Source: Geothrix sp. | GTDB lineage: Bacteria; Acidobacteriota; Holophagae; Holophagales; Holophagaceae | Direction of reading: 5' to 3' | Assembly: GCF_020622065.1 (NCBI RefSeq) | Contig: NZ_JAHRYQ010000002.1 | Span: 555,905-619,904, forward strand | DNA: 64,000 nt | Part shown: piece after piece, positions 25,028-37,300 of the stretch | How the letters are laid out: every line of letters begins with the position of its first letter | Numbering within the stretch: the first letter of the stretch is position 1 | The notes under the pieces: generated by a model | The model's database searches: none | Told to the model about the DNA's origin: nothing | The model's input: the letters and a program-made list of their open reading frames with translations, nothing else | Program-made: the position numbers and the translations under genes

Positions 25028-28000
25028 ATGAGCTTCGCCCATCTCCACCTGCACACCGAACATTCGCTCCTCGACGGCCTGACGCGCATTCCCGATCTCG
25101 TGAAGAAGTGCCGGGCCTCCGGCATGCCCGCCGTGGCCGTCACCGATCACGGGAACATGTTCGGCATGATGAAGCTCTACGACGCCTGCGAGAAGACGAA
25201 GGATGCCGAGGGCAACTGGGCGGTGAAACCCATCCTGGGCTGCGAGGTCTATGTGGCCCCCAAGACCCGCTTCGACCGCAAGCTCGAGGCGAAGAACACC
25301 ACTGGCGAGGAGGGCCTGGAGGACTGCGTGGATCCCAGCGGGTCCCGCGACGCGGGCTACCACCTGGTGCTGCTGGCGAAGAATTCCGTGGGCTTCGCCA
25401 ACCTCTCCAAGCTGGTCTCCGCAGGCTTCACCGAGGGTTTCTACTACAAGCCCCGCATCGACAAGGACATCCTCCGCGAGCACAGCGAGGGCCTCATCGC
25501 CCTGTCAGCCTGCCTGGGCGGCGAGGTCCAGGCCCGCATCCTTCAGAACCGCCTGGACCAGGCGGAGCGCGTGTCCCGCGATTTCCGCGACATCTTCGGG
25601 GAGGACTTCTACCTGGAGATCCAGGACCAGGGCTTCGACAAGGAGAGGGAGATCATCCCCTACCAGATGGAACTGGCGAAGAAGCTGGGCATTCCCCTGG
25701 TGGCGACCAACGACGCCCACTACCTCAACCACGAGGACGCCGACTTGCACGACACGCTCCTGTGCATCGGCACCAAGACCACCAAGGCCAAGGAGAAGCG
25801 CATGCGCTTTTCCACCGATCAGTTTTTCGTCAAGACGCCCGAGGAGATGCGGTCCGTCTTCCCGGATCACCCGGAGTATCTGGAACGCACCCTCGAGATC
25901 GCCGCCAAGATCGACCTCTTCCCCATCACGCGGAAACCCGTCACGCCTCGCTTCCCGGTGCCTGAAGGCTACGACCTGGAATCCTACTTCCTGCATGTGG
26001 CGAAGGAGACCTTCGAGCAGCGCCTGGCCGAATGCCGCCCTCTCTGGCAGGCGGGCGCCCTCAAGCATGCCGAGGAGAAATACCGCGAGCGCCTGGCCTT
26101 CGAGCTCGACATGATCCTGAAGATGGGCTTCCCGGGTTACTTCCTCCTGGTCTGGGATTTCATCCGCAAGGCCCGGGAGATGGGCGTGCCCGTGGGCCCC
26201 GGCCGCGGTTCGGCGGCGGGCAGCATCGTGGCCTGGTCCATGAAGATCACCGACATCGACCCCATGCAGTACGACCTGCTGTTCGAGCGGTTCCTGAATC
26301 CCGAGCGCGTCTCCATGCCCGATGTGGACATCGACTTCTGCCGGGACGGCCGCCAGAAGGTCATCGACTATGTCACCGAGAAGTACGGCCAGGACAAGGT
26401 GAGCAACATCGTCACCATCAACCAGCTCAAGACGAAGGCCGTCATCAAGGATGTGGCGCGGGTCTTCGAGAAGGACTTCGCCTTCGCCAACAACCTCACC
26501 AAGCTGGTTCCCCAGGAGCCCGGCAAGCCCATCACCGTTGGCGAGGCGCTCGAGAAGAGCGACAAGCTCCGCGAGTTGTACGAGTCCGATCCCGAGGTGA
26601 GGAACATCCTCGACATCTCGGCGCGCCTTGAGGGCCTGTCCCGCAACACCGGCGTCCACGCGGCGGGGGTGATTATCGCGCCGGACGAGCTGACGCAGTT
26701 CGCGCCGCTCAGCATGGACAAGGACAAGAAGGTGATGGTTCAGTACACCATGATCGAGGCCGAGCGCGCGGGCCTGCTGAAGATGGACTTCCTGGGCCTC
26801 GAGACGCTCACCCAGATCGCGAAGACGCAGGAAGTCATCGCCCGGCGTCATGGCCAGCCCAAGGACATGACCACCATCCGCACCTTCGACGACAAGAAGA
26901 CCTTCGAGCTCTTCGCCGCCGGAGACACGGACGGGGTCTTCCAGTTCGAATCCGGGGGCATGAAGCAGCTGCTCCGTCAGCTGGGCCCGGACCGCTTCGA
27001 CGACCTCATCGCGCTCAACGCGCTCTTCCGCCCGGGGCCCCTCGGCGCGGGCATGGGCACGACCTATGTGGAGCGCCGCCACGGCCGCGAGCCCGTGACC
27101 TACATGTTCCCGGATCTGGAGCCCATCCTCGCCCCCACCTACGGCGTGATCCTCTACCAGGAACAGGTCATGCAGATCGCCAGCCTCGTCGCCGGCTACT
27201 CCCTCGGCGAGGCCGACATGCTGCGCCGCGCCATGGGCAAGAAGGACAAGGAGAAGATGGCGAAGGAGAAGACCAAGTTCATCGAGCAGGGCGCCGCCCG
27301 CGGCTACGACAAGGCCAAGGTCGCGGAGATGTTCGACCTCATCGAGTACTTCGCCGGCTATGGCTTCAACAAGAGCCATAGCGCCGCCTACGCCATGGTC
27401 GCCTACGAGACCGCCTACCTGAAGGCCAACTACCCCGTGGAGTTCATGGCGGGCCTGCTCTCCACCAAGTCGGGCCGTACGGACGATGTGGCGAAATATG
27501 TGCAGAACTGCCGGGAACGGGGCATCGAGGTGCTGGGCCCCGACATCAACCAGTCGGCGCTGGATTTCACCGCCACCTCCGAACGGCAGATCCGCTTCGG
27601 GTTTGCCGCGGTCAAGGGGCTCGGAGAGGCGGCGCTCCAGGCCATTCTCGAAGCCCGCGAAGCCGAAGGCGGGTTCAAGGACCTCTTCCATGCCCTGAAG
27701 AGCACCGATCTGCAGAAGGCCAACCGCAAGGTGTGGGAATCCCTCATCAAGGCCGGGGCCTTCGACAGCCTGGAACCCAACCGGGCCGCCCTCATCGAAG
27801 GCCTCCCCGGAGCCGTGTCCGCAGCCTCCCGCAGCGGCGGCGACGAGGGTATGACCAGCCTCTTCGACGATGCGGAGCTGGCCAGCCTCAGCGAGGACTG
27901 GCGTGTGCCCGAGAATGTCGAGCCCTGGGACCGCAAGACGCGGCTGGCCGCTGAACGAGAGGTGCTGGGCCTCTTCGTCAGTGGGCACCCCCTCGAGGAG

Positions 28001-28663
28001 TTCGCCGACGCCATCCAGGTGCACACGCACGGCACCCTGTCGAAAATCCTGGAGGATGTGGCCTCGGGCCGCCTCCGCGACCGGAACGAGGTGACGCTGG
28101 GCGCCATGGTCTCCACCGTGGCTTTCAAGACCAACCAGAAAGGCGAGCCCTGGGCCATCCTCCAGGTGGAGGACCCCGCCGGGAAGATGGAAGTGCTGCT
28201 CATGGCCAGCAAGTGGGATCCCGTCACCAAGAAGCCCGGTCGGCGGCCCTTCGAGCAGTACGGCCACCTCGCCCTGCCCGAGGCCATGCTGCGCATCACC
28301 GGCGAGTTGCGGGTGGAGACGATCCAGGCCAACGGAAACGGCAATGGCAACGGCGACTCCGAAGAAGAGGAGGAACAGACCGTGGTGAAGGTCTTCGCCA
28401 CGCAGCTCGAGCCCCTGGAGCGCTTCCAGGGCCAGGGCTTCACCGGGGCCCTGGTGCGCCTGCCCCCGGGGGAATGCCCCCCGCGCCTGGCCGCCCTCCT
28501 GGGCGACCACCGGGGCGACCTTCCCGTGACCTTTGAATACCGCTCCAAGGAGGGGCTCGTGGCCCGCGTGAGGGCCAGCCGGGATCTGCGCCTGAAGCAT
28601 GATCCCGACCTGGCGGAAAAGCTCGCCAAGGAAACAGGCTGCTCGCTGACCTGGACCTACTAG
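25028..28663 (+). CDS. dnaE: DNA polymerase III subunit alpha
   Basis: A 1211-residue replicative polymerase. The PHP domain opens with HLHLHTEHSLLDG (residues 5-17) and has VTDHGNMFG near 40. The palm has GRGSAAGS and the catalytic aspartates in PDVDIDFCRDGR near residue 433. The HhH-type region (GYGFNKSHSAAYA) and an OB fold (about 1020-1080) follow. Near residue 1100 a low-complexity NGNGNGNGD-EEEEE insert interrupts the C-terminal domain. Length is normal for DnaE1. It is the chromosomal leading/lagging strand polymerase. The ATG at 25028 is preceded by GGAGAA at a slightly long spacing. Confidence 0.98.
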   Translation: MSFAHLHLHTEHSLLDGLTRIPDLVKKCRASGMPAVAVTDHGNMFGMMKLYDACEKTKDAEGNWAVKPILGCEVYVAPKTRFDRKLEAKNTTGEEGLEDCVDPSGSRDAGYHLVLLAKNSVGFANLSKLVSAGFTEGFYYKPRIDKDILREHSEGLIALSACLGGEVQARILQNRLDQAERVSRDFRDIFGEDFYLEIQDQGFDKEREIIPYQMELAKKLGIPLVATNDAHYLNHEDADLHDTLLCIGTKTTKAKEKRMRFSTDQFFVKTPEEMRSVFPDHPEYLERTLEIAAKIDLFPITRKPVTPRFPVPEGYDLESYFLHVAKETFEQRLAECRPLWQAGALKHAEEKYRERLAFELDMILKMGFPGYFLLVWDFIRKAREMGVPVGPGRGSAAGSIVAWSMKITDIDPMQYDLLFERFLNPERVSMPDVDIDFCRDGRQKVIDYVTEKYGQDKVSNIVTINQLKTKAVIKDVARVFEKDFAFANNLTKLVPQEPGKPITVGEALEKSDKLRELYESDPEVRNILDISARLEGLSRNTGVHAAGVIIAPDELTQFAPLSMDKDKKVMVQYTMIEAERAGLLKMDFLGLETLTQIAKTQEVIARRHGQPKDMTTIRTFDDKKTFELFAAGDTDGVFQFESGGMKQLLRQLGPDRFDDLIALNALFRPGPLGAGMGTTYVERRHGREPVTYMFPDLEPILAPTYGVILYQEQVMQIASLVAGYSLGEADMLRRAMGKKDKEKMAKEKTKFIEQGAARGYDKAKVAEMFDLIEYFAGYGFNKSHSAAYAMVAYETAYLKANYPVEFMAGLLSTKSGRTDDVAKYVQNCRERGIEVLGPDINQSALDFTATSERQIRFGFAAVKGLGEAALQAILEAREAEGGFKDLFHALKSTDLQKANRKVWESLIKAGAFDSLEPNRAALIEGLPGAVSAASRSGGDEGMTSLFDDAELASLSEDWRVPENVEPWDRKTRLAAEREVLGLFVSGHPLEEFADAIQVHTHGTLSKILEDVASGRLRDRNEVTLGAMVSTVAFKTNQKGEPWAILQVEDPAGKMEVLLMASKWDPVTKKPGRRPFEQYGHLALPEAMLRITGELRVETIQANGNGNGNGDSEEEEEQTVVKVFATQLEPLERFQGQGFTGALVRLPPGECPPRLAALLGDHRGDLPVTFEYRSKEGLVARVRASRDLRLKHDPDLAEKLAKETGCSLTWTY

Positions 28664-28710
28664 CCCCCGGTGCCGCACCCGCCCAAGATGGACGGAGCCA
28701 TGGAGCCCTT

Positions 28711-29430
28711 CTGATCCCCCTTCCGCTGCTGCCGGGCTTCGCCCGCTGGGGCGCCCACCTGGACGCGGTGGTGACCCGCACCGAGGGGCTATGGGTCCAT
28801 GGTCCCGCGGGCTCCGGCGTCTCCTCGCTGGCGGCCGAGCTCGCCCGGCGCCGCGGGACACCCTGGACCGAAGCCGGGGAGGAATCCGATGCGGGGGCCT
28901 GGCTCACCACCCATCCGGGGGGTGTGATCGCTGCCCGGCACCCGGCCCCCGAGGGCCTTGCCTGCCTGGATCTGGCTCTGCCGGAGCTGGAGGAACATCC
29001 CGAGGCCATACCGGCCGTCCTGGCGGCCCTCGCCGCGGAGGAGGGCCTGGAGGGGCCCCTGCCCCCAACCCTGGGCACCCTGCCCTGCCCCGGCAACCTG
29101 CGGGAATTGCGGAACCGCATCCTGCGCTGGAAGCTGCTGGGCCAGCTGCCCGAGCCCGGTCCCGCGGGGCCGCCACGCTTCGAGGCCGAGGACTTGGCCA
29201 CCAACCTGCACGAGCTGGAGCGCTTCCTCCTGCATCGCGCCCTGCGCCGGGCCTACGGCAACCGCGTGGAGGCCGCCGCGCGCCTCGGGGTGAGCCGCCG
29301 CCAGCTCTACCTGCTCATCCGCCGCCATGGCGACCCCGTGCGGGGCGAATCCGGGGCCGGGGACCTCCCCCACCGGCTCCGGAAGCGCCGACCCCCCCAA
29401 AACTCCAGTCCCGACTCCAGCACCCGATAA
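28711..29430 (+). CDS. Degenerate sigma54-activator-like protein (reduced AAA+ remnant with Fis-type HTH)
   Basis: An unbroken frame from about 28711 to 29430 with no ATG near its start: a CTG at 28711 follows GGAG by five bases, and a GTG at 28768 is the first usual start (220 residues). It begins LIPLPLLPGFARWGAHLDAV, then a P-loop-like GPAGSGVSS that lacks the Walker A lysine. The middle has the sigma54-activator motif PCPGNLRELRNRI, and the C-terminus is a Fis-type helix-turn-helix (HRALRRAYGNRVEAAARLGV). The GAFTGA loop and Walker B are absent. It is 39 bp upstream of an intact NtrC-type gene. It may be a DNA-binding or anti-activator partner; the function is unknown. Confidence 0.65.
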   Translation: MIPLPLLPGFARWGAHLDAVVTRTEGLWVHGPAGSGVSSLAAELARRRGTPWTEAGEESDAGAWLTTHPGGVIAARHPAPEGLACLDLALPELEEHPEAIPAVLAALAAEEGLEGPLPPTLGTLPCPGNLRELRNRILRWKLLGQLPEPGPAGPPRFEAEDLATNLHELERFLLHRALRRAYGNRVEAAARLGVSRRQLYLLIRRHGDPVRGESGAGDLPHRLRKRRPPQNSSPDSSTR

Positions 29431-29469
29431 CAGGTGGAGCGGCCGTCATGGCCGCCTGGATGCTGAGCT

Positions 29470-31008
29470 ATGGCGACTCCCCTTCGGGTGCTGGTGGTGG
29501 ACGACGATCCCGGAATGCGGGATGGCATGGCCATGAGCCTCAAACGGTCCGGGTTCTTCGCGGAACAGGCCCGGGGCGGCGAGGAGGCCCTGCGCATGGT
29601 GCGGCCCGGCGCCTACGATGCCGTGGTCACGGATCTGCGCATGCCCGGCATGGACGGCCTGCAGCTCACGGCCCGCCTGAAGGCGGTGGATCCGGGCCTG
29701 CCCGTCCTGCTCATCACCGCCTTCGGCAGCCTCGAGACAGCACGGGAAGCGATGCGCCTGGGCGCCTTCGACTTCCTCTCCAAGCCCTTCAGCCCCGAGG
29801 AACTCACCCTCGCCCTGAACAAGGCGCTCAAGTCCGAGGGCCACCTGAAGGCCGAAGAGCCGGCCCAGGCCCCGGTGATCCTCACCCAGGATCCCGTGCT
29901 GGGCGAGACGCTGGCCCTGGCGCGCCGGGCCGCCGACAGCCGCGCCACCATCCTCATCCAGGCCGAAAGCGGCACCGGCAAGGAGCTGCTGGCCAAGCTC
30001 ATCCATGGCTCCAGCCCCCGTCGCAGCGGCCCCTTCGTGGCCATCAACTGCGCGGCCATCCCCGAGAACCTGCTGGAATCGGAACTGTTCGGCTACGAGA
30101 AGGGCGCCTTCACCGGCGCCACCGGCACCAAGGCCGGGCGTTTCGAGCAGGCCGACGGCGGCACCCTGGTGCTGGACGAAGTGGGCGAGCTGCCCCTGGG
30201 GCTCCAGGGCAAGCTGCTGCGCGTGCTGCAGGAACGCACGGTGGACCGCCTGGGCGGCACCCGCCCCATTCCCGTGGATGTGCGGCTCATCGCGCTCACC
30301 AACCGCGACCTGCAAGCCGAGGTGAAGGCCGGACGCTTCCGCGAGGACCTCTACTACCGCCTGAATGTGATCCCCCTGGACCTGCCCCCCCTGCGCGACC
30401 GGCCGGGTGACCTGAACCTGTTGGCCTCCCACTTCGCCGAACGGTACGCCCGGGAGAACGAGCGCCCCGTGCCCGAGCTCGTCCCCAGCTTCTTCGCCGC
30501 CCTCACGCGCCATCCCTGGGCCGGCAACATCCGCGAGCTGGAGAATGTCATCCAGCGCTGCGTGGTGCTGAGTCAGGGCCGTCGCCTCAGCCAGCAGGAC
30601 CTCCGCTGGCTGCTGCCGGCCGAGGCCTTCGAGGACCTGCCCGACGACCCCCCCGAAAGCCTGGTCATCGAGGCCTGGACACCCGCCGCCAGCAGCGCAG
30701 CGCCCCCCCGGCGCGAAGCGGTGGCCGCAGCCACCGGTACCGCGCCCGCCGGGGCCGTGGTCGCCGACCCCCAGAAGCCCCTCGTCGGCGTGCCCATGGG
30801 CACGCCCGTGGTGCTGCCCCTGGGCCTGAGCCTGCCCGAACTCGAGCGATTCTGGCTGCTCTCCACCCTCAGCGCCCTGAAGGGCAACCGCACCCACGCC
30901 GCCGAGCAGCTGGACATCGCCCTCCGCACCGTGCGCAACAAGATCAACGAGTACAAGGCCGACGGCTACGCCATCCCCGCCAGCCAGCGGGGACGGGACG
31001 ACGACTGA
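29470..31008 (+). CDS. NtrC-family sigma54-dependent response regulator
   Basis: A 512-residue regulator. The receiver (residues 5-120) has VVDDDPG, the phospho-acceptor Asp in [12 protein letters not shown] and the Lys in FLSKPFS. The AAA+ domain (about 135-370) has Walker A AESGTGKE, the sigma54-contacting GAFTGA loop, Walker [13 protein letters not shown] and [14 protein letters not shown] 70-residue Ala/Pro-rich linker leads to a Fis-type HTH ([20 protein letters not shown]). It activates sigma54 promoters when phosphorylated. No histidine kinase gene is adjacent. The HTH resembles those of flagellar regulators, but no flagellar gene is in the window. Confidence 0.95.
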   Translation: MATPLRVLVVDDDPGMRDGMAMSLKRSGFFAEQARGGEEALRMVRPGAYDAVVTDLRMPGMDGLQLTARLKAVDPGLPVLLITAFGSLETAREAMRLGAFDFLSKPFSPEELTLALNKALKSEGHLKAEEPAQAPVILTQDPVLGETLALARRAADSRATILIQAESGTGKELLAKLIHGSSPRRSGPFVAINCAAIPENLLESELFGYEKGAFTGATGTKAGRFEQADGGTLVLDEVGELPLGLQGKLLRVLQERTVDRLGGTRPIPVDVRLIALTNRDLQAEVKAGRFREDLYYRLNVIPLDLPPLRDRPGDLNLLASHFAERYARENERPVPELVPSFFAALTRHPWAGNIRELENVIQRCVVLSQGRRLSQQDLRWLLPAEAFEDLPDDPPESLVIEAWTPAASSAAPPRREAVAAATGTAPAGAVVADPQKPLVGVPMGTPVVLPLGLSLPELERFWLLSTLSALKGNRTHAAEQLDIALRTVRNKINEYKADGYAIPASQRGRDDD

Positions 31009-31017
31009 ATCCGGGAC

Positions 31018-32292
31018 CTACTTCAGATCCTCGCCATATCGGCTGGCCTTGAGGATCCCTTCGAAGTCGTTTGAGGTGAGGATGTCCCGGACCGCCTGTG
31101 GCTTGTCCTTCGCCCGGCCGTAGTAGGCCTGGGCGATGCGGAATCCCAGGAAATAGCCGAGGTCGGCAGGGCGTCCCTCGCGCCTGCTGCTGCCGTAGAG
31201 CCACCTCGACGCGTCGCCTCCCCCCATCTCCGTCCGGAACTGCCTCCACAGCTCGGCCTCGTGGGCGTAGCCGTAATCGTAGGCGGCCTGGTTGAAGTTC
31301 CCCTCGGAGATCAGCGAGGCGAGAAAATCGGCGGAGCCTTCATGGAAGGCCTTCCCGAGCAGGGTCTGTGCGTCGTGCCTCTGCTGGAAGTGGATCAGCT
31401 CGTGGGCGATGATGCTGGGCAGATCCGTGGGTTCGTGAATGGCCGCCCGGCACCAGTCGTCCATCTCGTCCAGGGGCACCCCCGGCCCTCCGCCGAACAG
31501 GTCGGCGCCGATCAACAGGCCGTTGGAGGAGGAGGTCCCTCCGGAATTCAGGGCGCCCATGACGAAGTAGACATCGGGGAAGGTGGCCTCGGCATAGAGC
31601 GCCTTGAAGCGCCGGAAGGCCTGGCGCACGGCCGGTTCCGCGCCGGCCGCCTTCATCGTGTGGTTCCGGATGGCCGCGAAGTACCTGGGGTGGCTCTGGA
31701 GAACGGCCCGGAGGTTCGCGGCGCTCAGGATCCGGTTCGGGATGAAGTCCTGCAGCCCCACGCTGCCTGCGTCGAGGTATTCGCGGGCCAGCAGATTCAC
31801 CGGATCGGCGGCGGCGTGGAGCTTTGGATAGACCTTCCAGAAGCGTTCCACATCAGAAGTGACGAAAGCCGCACCTTCTGGGTCCGCATGCCTGGCCAGG
31901 AAGCGGGCTTCGTTCGCCACGGCGCCAGCCACCAGGTCCGTCCACCTCGGATCGCCCTGGAGCGGGGCCAGGTCGGCGCTGCCGCGCAGCTCTCCAGCCT
32001 CACGGAATCCGAGCTCGATGGCCCGCCGCAGCAGGGTGAACGCGCCCTCCCGATCCCCCGCCTGGACGCTGGCCCGCGCCCCGTCGAAGGGAGTCCGGGC
32101 GCTCCTCGCCCCCTGCGCGACCGCGCGCCGGTAACACTCGGCGGCTCGGGCATAATCCTTCGCCAGGTGAGCCTTGCGACCCTGCAGGGCGAGTTCCACC
32201 GCCGAAACCCGGGATTCCTGGGCGAAGGCGCAGACGCTGAGGGTCAGGGCGGCGGCGACGAGCCGAAGGCCTGGCGTGCGAAGGTTTCGCAA
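31018..32292 (-). CDS. Secreted DUF2268-like zinc protease with TPR-like N-terminus
   Basis: A 424-residue protein starting at TTG behind GAGG. Residues 1-24 are a signal peptide ending CAFAQ. Residues 30-110 form two or three TPR-like helical repeats (AKDYARAAECYRRAVAQ). The C-terminal half carries the zinc motif HELIHFQQ and, 30 residues later, the acidic FHEGSADFL. The tail LGYFLGFRIAQAYYGRAKDK fits DUF2268 predicted Zn-dependent proteases. It is convergent with the NtrC-type gene, with only 9 bp between them. Substrate unknown. Confidence 0.82.
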   Translation of the reverse strand: MRNLRTPGLRLVAAALTLSVCAFAQESRVSAVELALQGRKAHLAKDYARAAECYRRAVAQGARSARTPFDGARASVQAGDREGAFTLLRRAIELGFREAGELRGSADLAPLQGDPRWTDLVAGAVANEARFLARHADPEGAAFVTSDVERFWKVYPKLHAAADPVNLLAREYLDAGSVGLQDFIPNRILSAANLRAVLQSHPRYFAAIRNHTMKAAGAEPAVRQAFRRFKALYAEATFPDVYFVMGALNSGGTSSSNGLLIGADLFGGGPGVPLDEMDDWCRAAIHEPTDLPSIIAHELIHFQQRHDAQTLLGKAFHEGSADFLASLISEGNFNQAAYDYGYAHEAELWRQFRTEMGGGDASRWLYGSSRREGRPADLGYFLGFRIAQAYYGRAKDKPQAVRDILTSNDFEGILKASRYGEDLK

Positions 32293-32375
32293 GGGGAACC
32301 TCGTCCGGAAAGGGACCAGCGGTCAGGCTGGCGATGGACGGAGCTACGATGGCCTGTTCCGGCGGTTTAGATCGC

Positions 32376-33332
32376 CTAGGATTTCGCCGGGTCCTCGGCC
32401 TTCGCCCGCAGCCAGGGCGGCACGATGGTGGCGCCCGATTCGTGGCGGTAGAAGGCCGCCGTGATCTCGGCGCCCAGCAGCAGGATGGCGCAGCTGTAGT
32501 AGAGGAAGGTCAGGGCCGCGACGATGCCCAGCAGGGAGCCGTACATGATGCCCCAGGTCAGGGTGTGCCGCAGGTAGACGCCGAAGCCCCACTTCGCCAG
32601 CCACCACAGGGCCGTGGAAATGGCCGCGCCGAGAAAGGCATGGCGGAACTTCACATGCAGGCGCGGGAGGTGCTGCAGCACCATGGTCACCACCAGCAGG
32701 CCCAGCAGGGGCCCCATGTAGGGCAGCAGGTCCGCCTGCTTCATGGGGATGAATTTCCGCAGGGCGCCGCCGATGATCAGCGTCAGGAAGATCACCATCG
32801 TGAGCAGTCCGCCCACCAGGAAGGCCACCTGGCGAAGCAGGTGGTTCTTGCGTGTCTGCCGGTGCTTCTTGATGCGCAGGCCGAAGACATGGGCGAGGCT
32901 GGTGTCCAGCTGGCTGATGCCCCAGTAGCTGCCGAAGAGCAGCACGAACCAGGAGAGGCCCATGCCGCCGATCTTCTGGCTGTTGGCCAGGGCGTCCACG
33001 ACGAGCTTGTCCGGCAGGTAGGGCACGATCTCCTCCAGCGTCTTCAAGGTCGCCGGCCCATAGGCGCGGCTGCCGAGGATGGCCCCCAGCAGCTTGAAGA
33101 GCAGCGTGGACAGGGGCACCAGGCTCACGATGAGCCAGAAGCTGAGGCCGGCGGCGTAGCTCAGGCAGTCGTCCTTGTGGTACTTGCCCAGCACCTCGAC
33201 CGTGAAGGCCCCCGCCCGGCCCAGGGGCGGCACGGCGCGGGCGATCTCGTGCCACAGGACGGCCAGCACCCGGGCGATCCGCTCCAGGATGGCGATCAGG
33301 TTCGCCCAGAGGCCCAGGACCTTCTCGACCAC
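32376..33332 (-). CDS. YihY/BrkB-family inner-membrane protein
   Basis: A 318-residue membrane protein with about six helices, starting at GTG five bases after AGGAGG. The segments CLSYAAGLSFWLIVSLVPLS (residues 56-75) and GLLGVV/ALTFLYYSCAILLLGAEITAAF near the C-terminus are the family hallmarks, with the conserved Ala-Glu near the last helix. YihY proteins were once annotated as ribonuclease BN; their real role is unknown. It is downstream of a tiny membrane protein gene (16 bp gap). Confidence 0.92.
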   Translation of the reverse strand: MVEKVLGLWANLIAILERIARVLAVLWHEIARAVPPLGRAGAFTVEVLGKYHKDDCLSYAAGLSFWLIVSLVPLSTLLFKLLGAILGSRAYGPATLKTLEEIVPYLPDKLVVDALANSQKIGGMGLSWFVLLFGSYWGISQLDTSLAHVFGLRIKKHRQTRKNHLLRQVAFLVGGLLTMVIFLTLIIGGALRKFIPMKQADLLPYMGPLLGLLVVTMVLQHLPRLHVKFRHAFLGAAISTALWWLAKWGFGVYLRHTLTWGIMYGSLLGIVAALTFLYYSCAILLLGAEITAAFYRHESGATIVPPWLRAKAEDPAKS

Positions 33333-33348
33333 GGCCCCTCCTTCCGGG

Positions 33349-33549
33349 TCAGAAGCGGACGGGATGCCAGGGCAGCAAGTACATCAGCCAGGCCAGGACC
33401 AGCCCGATGCCGATGAGCCCTGCCGCATGCTTGAGGATCGAGGCCCGCGTCCGTTCCGGTCGCGTCGTCGGGTGCAGCAGGCCCAGCACCAGGGCGATGC
33501 CGAGACCCATGACGACGAAGTGGAGGACATGACTGGCGAGAAAGCGCAT
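33349..33549 (-). CDS. Small two-helix membrane protein, hypothetical
   Basis: A 66-residue protein with two clear hydrophobic helices (residues 8-24 and 44-60) separated by a basic loop (RPERTRASILK). I do not recognise a family. No good Shine-Dalgarno precedes the ATG, so the gene call is moderate. It sits between lon and the YihY-family gene on the same strand and could be cotranscribed with either. Confidence 0.55.
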   Translation of the reverse strand: MRFLASHVLHFVVMGLGIALVLGLLHPTTRPERTRASILKHAAGLIGIGLVLAWLMYLLPWHPVRF

Positions 33550-33583
33550 GGGGAAAGGGTAGCAGGCCGGAGCCCGGCCTTCC

Positions 33584-36001
<2,418 letters not shown>

Positions 36002-36013
36002 GGAAGCCTCGAT

Positions 36014-37258
36014 TCAGCCCGCGGCGGAGATGGGCTGGGAGGGCAGGCCCAGCACTTCCTCCACCTTCTGGCGGGTGATGCGCAGGGACTCGCGGGAGGT
36101 GCGCTTGTCCGAGGGCAGCTCGTACATGGGCTCCAGCAGGATCTGCTCGACCAGGCTGCGGAGGCCGCGGGCGCCCAGCTTGCGGGTGAGCGCCTGCTCC
36201 GCGATGGCGGCGATGGCCCCCTCCTCGAAGCTCAGATCCACATCGTCCATGTCGAAGAGCTTCACGAACTGCTTGGTGATGGCGTTCTTCGGCTGGGTGA
36301 GGATGGCCACCAGGGCCTCGCAGTCCAGGGGCGACAGGCCCGCCACCACGGGGAGGCGGCCCACCAGCTCGGGGATGAGGCCGAACTTGATGATGTCCTC
36401 AGGCTCCACCAGGCGCAGGAAGTTCTCCTTGTCCTCCTTGGAGGAGGGCGTGGAGCCGAAACCCACGGCCTTGGCGCGGATGCGCTGCTTGATGATGTCC
36501 TCGATGCCCACGAAGGCGCCGCCGCAGATGAACAGGATGTTGCTGGTGTCCAGCTGGATGAACTCCTGGTGCGGGTGCTTGCGGCCGCCCTGGGGCGGGA
36601 CATTGGCGACCGTGCCCTCCACCAGCTTCAGCAGGGCCTGCTGCACGCCCTCGCCGCTCACATCGCGGGTGATGCTGGGGTTCTCGCTCTTGCGGCCCAC
36701 CTTGTCGATCTCGTCGATGAAGACGATGCCGCGCTGGGCCCGCTCCACATCGTAGTTGGCGGCCTGCAGCAGCTTGGTGAGGATGTTCTCGACATCCTCG
36801 CCCACATAGCCGGCCTCGGTCAGCGTGGTGGCGTCGGCCATGGCGAGCGGCACATCCAGGAAGCGGGCCAGGGTCTGGGCCAGCAGGGTCTTGCCGGTGC
36901 CCGTGGGGCCCAGCAGCAGGATGTTGCTCTTGGACAGCTCCACCTCGGCCCCGCCGAGGGCCTTGCGGGGGGTGAGGATGCGCTTGTAGTGGTTGTAGAC
37001 CGCCACGCTCAGGCGCTTCTTGGCGGCCTCCTGGCCGATGACATAGTCGTCCAGGAAGGCCTTGATCTCCTTGGGCCGGCTGAGCCGGGCCTCGTGCTTG
37101 CCCAGGGGCTTGCCCTGGCGGCTCATGCGCAGCTGGAGCTGCCCGGCTTCCAGGCACTCGTTGCAGATGAAGGCCTCGGGTCCCGCGAGGAGCTGTTCCA
37201 CCTCGTGGGGCTCCTTGCCGCAGAAGGAGCATTTCTGCTCGCGCTTGTATTTATTCAT
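36014..37258 (-). CDS. clpX: ATP-dependent Clp protease ATP-binding subunit ClpX
   Basis: A 414-residue unfoldase. The N-terminal zinc-binding domain has CSFCGKE near residue 10 and CNECLEAG near 33. The AAA+ domain has Walker [14 protein letters not shown] near 112, the pore loop [11 protein letters not shown] near 150 (GYVG), Walker [13 protein letters not shown] near 180, and the ClpP-contacting loop just after residue 260, where the family usually has an IGF-like tripeptide and here VGFGSTPSS reads VGF. A strong AGGAGGGGAG precedes the ATG. It feeds unfolded substrates to ClpP, whose gene must lie elsewhere. Confidence 0.98.
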   Translation of the reverse strand: MNKYKREQKCSFCGKEPHEVEQLLAGPEAFICNECLEAGQLQLRMSRQGKPLGKHEARLSRPKEIKAFLDDYVIGQEAAKKRLSVAVYNHYKRILTPRKALGGAEVELSKSNILLLGPTGTGKTLLAQTLARFLDVPLAMADATTLTEAGYVGEDVENILTKLLQAANYDVERAQRGIVFIDEIDKVGRKSENPSITRDVSGEGVQQALLKLVEGTVANVPPQGGRKHPHQEFIQLDTSNILFICGGAFVGIEDIIKQRIRAKAVGFGSTPSSKEDKENFLRLVEPEDIIKFGLIPELVGRLPVVAGLSPLDCEALVAILTQPKNAITKQFVKLFDMDDVDLSFEEGAIAAIAEQALTRKLGARGLRSLVEQILLEPMYELPSDKRTSRESLRITRQKVEEVLGLPSQPISAAG

Positions 37259-37300
37259 CTGTCACTCCCCTCCTGGGGGCTGAACTGAACGGCACCGTGC

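Noticed and set aside
25505-28861. A 1118-codon open frame on the minus strand across dnaE
   Set aside because: It mirrors the codon structure of dnaE (third-position GC keeps the complementary frame open) and has the composition of a shadow frame with His/Gly/Val runs. dnaE itself has all family motifs.
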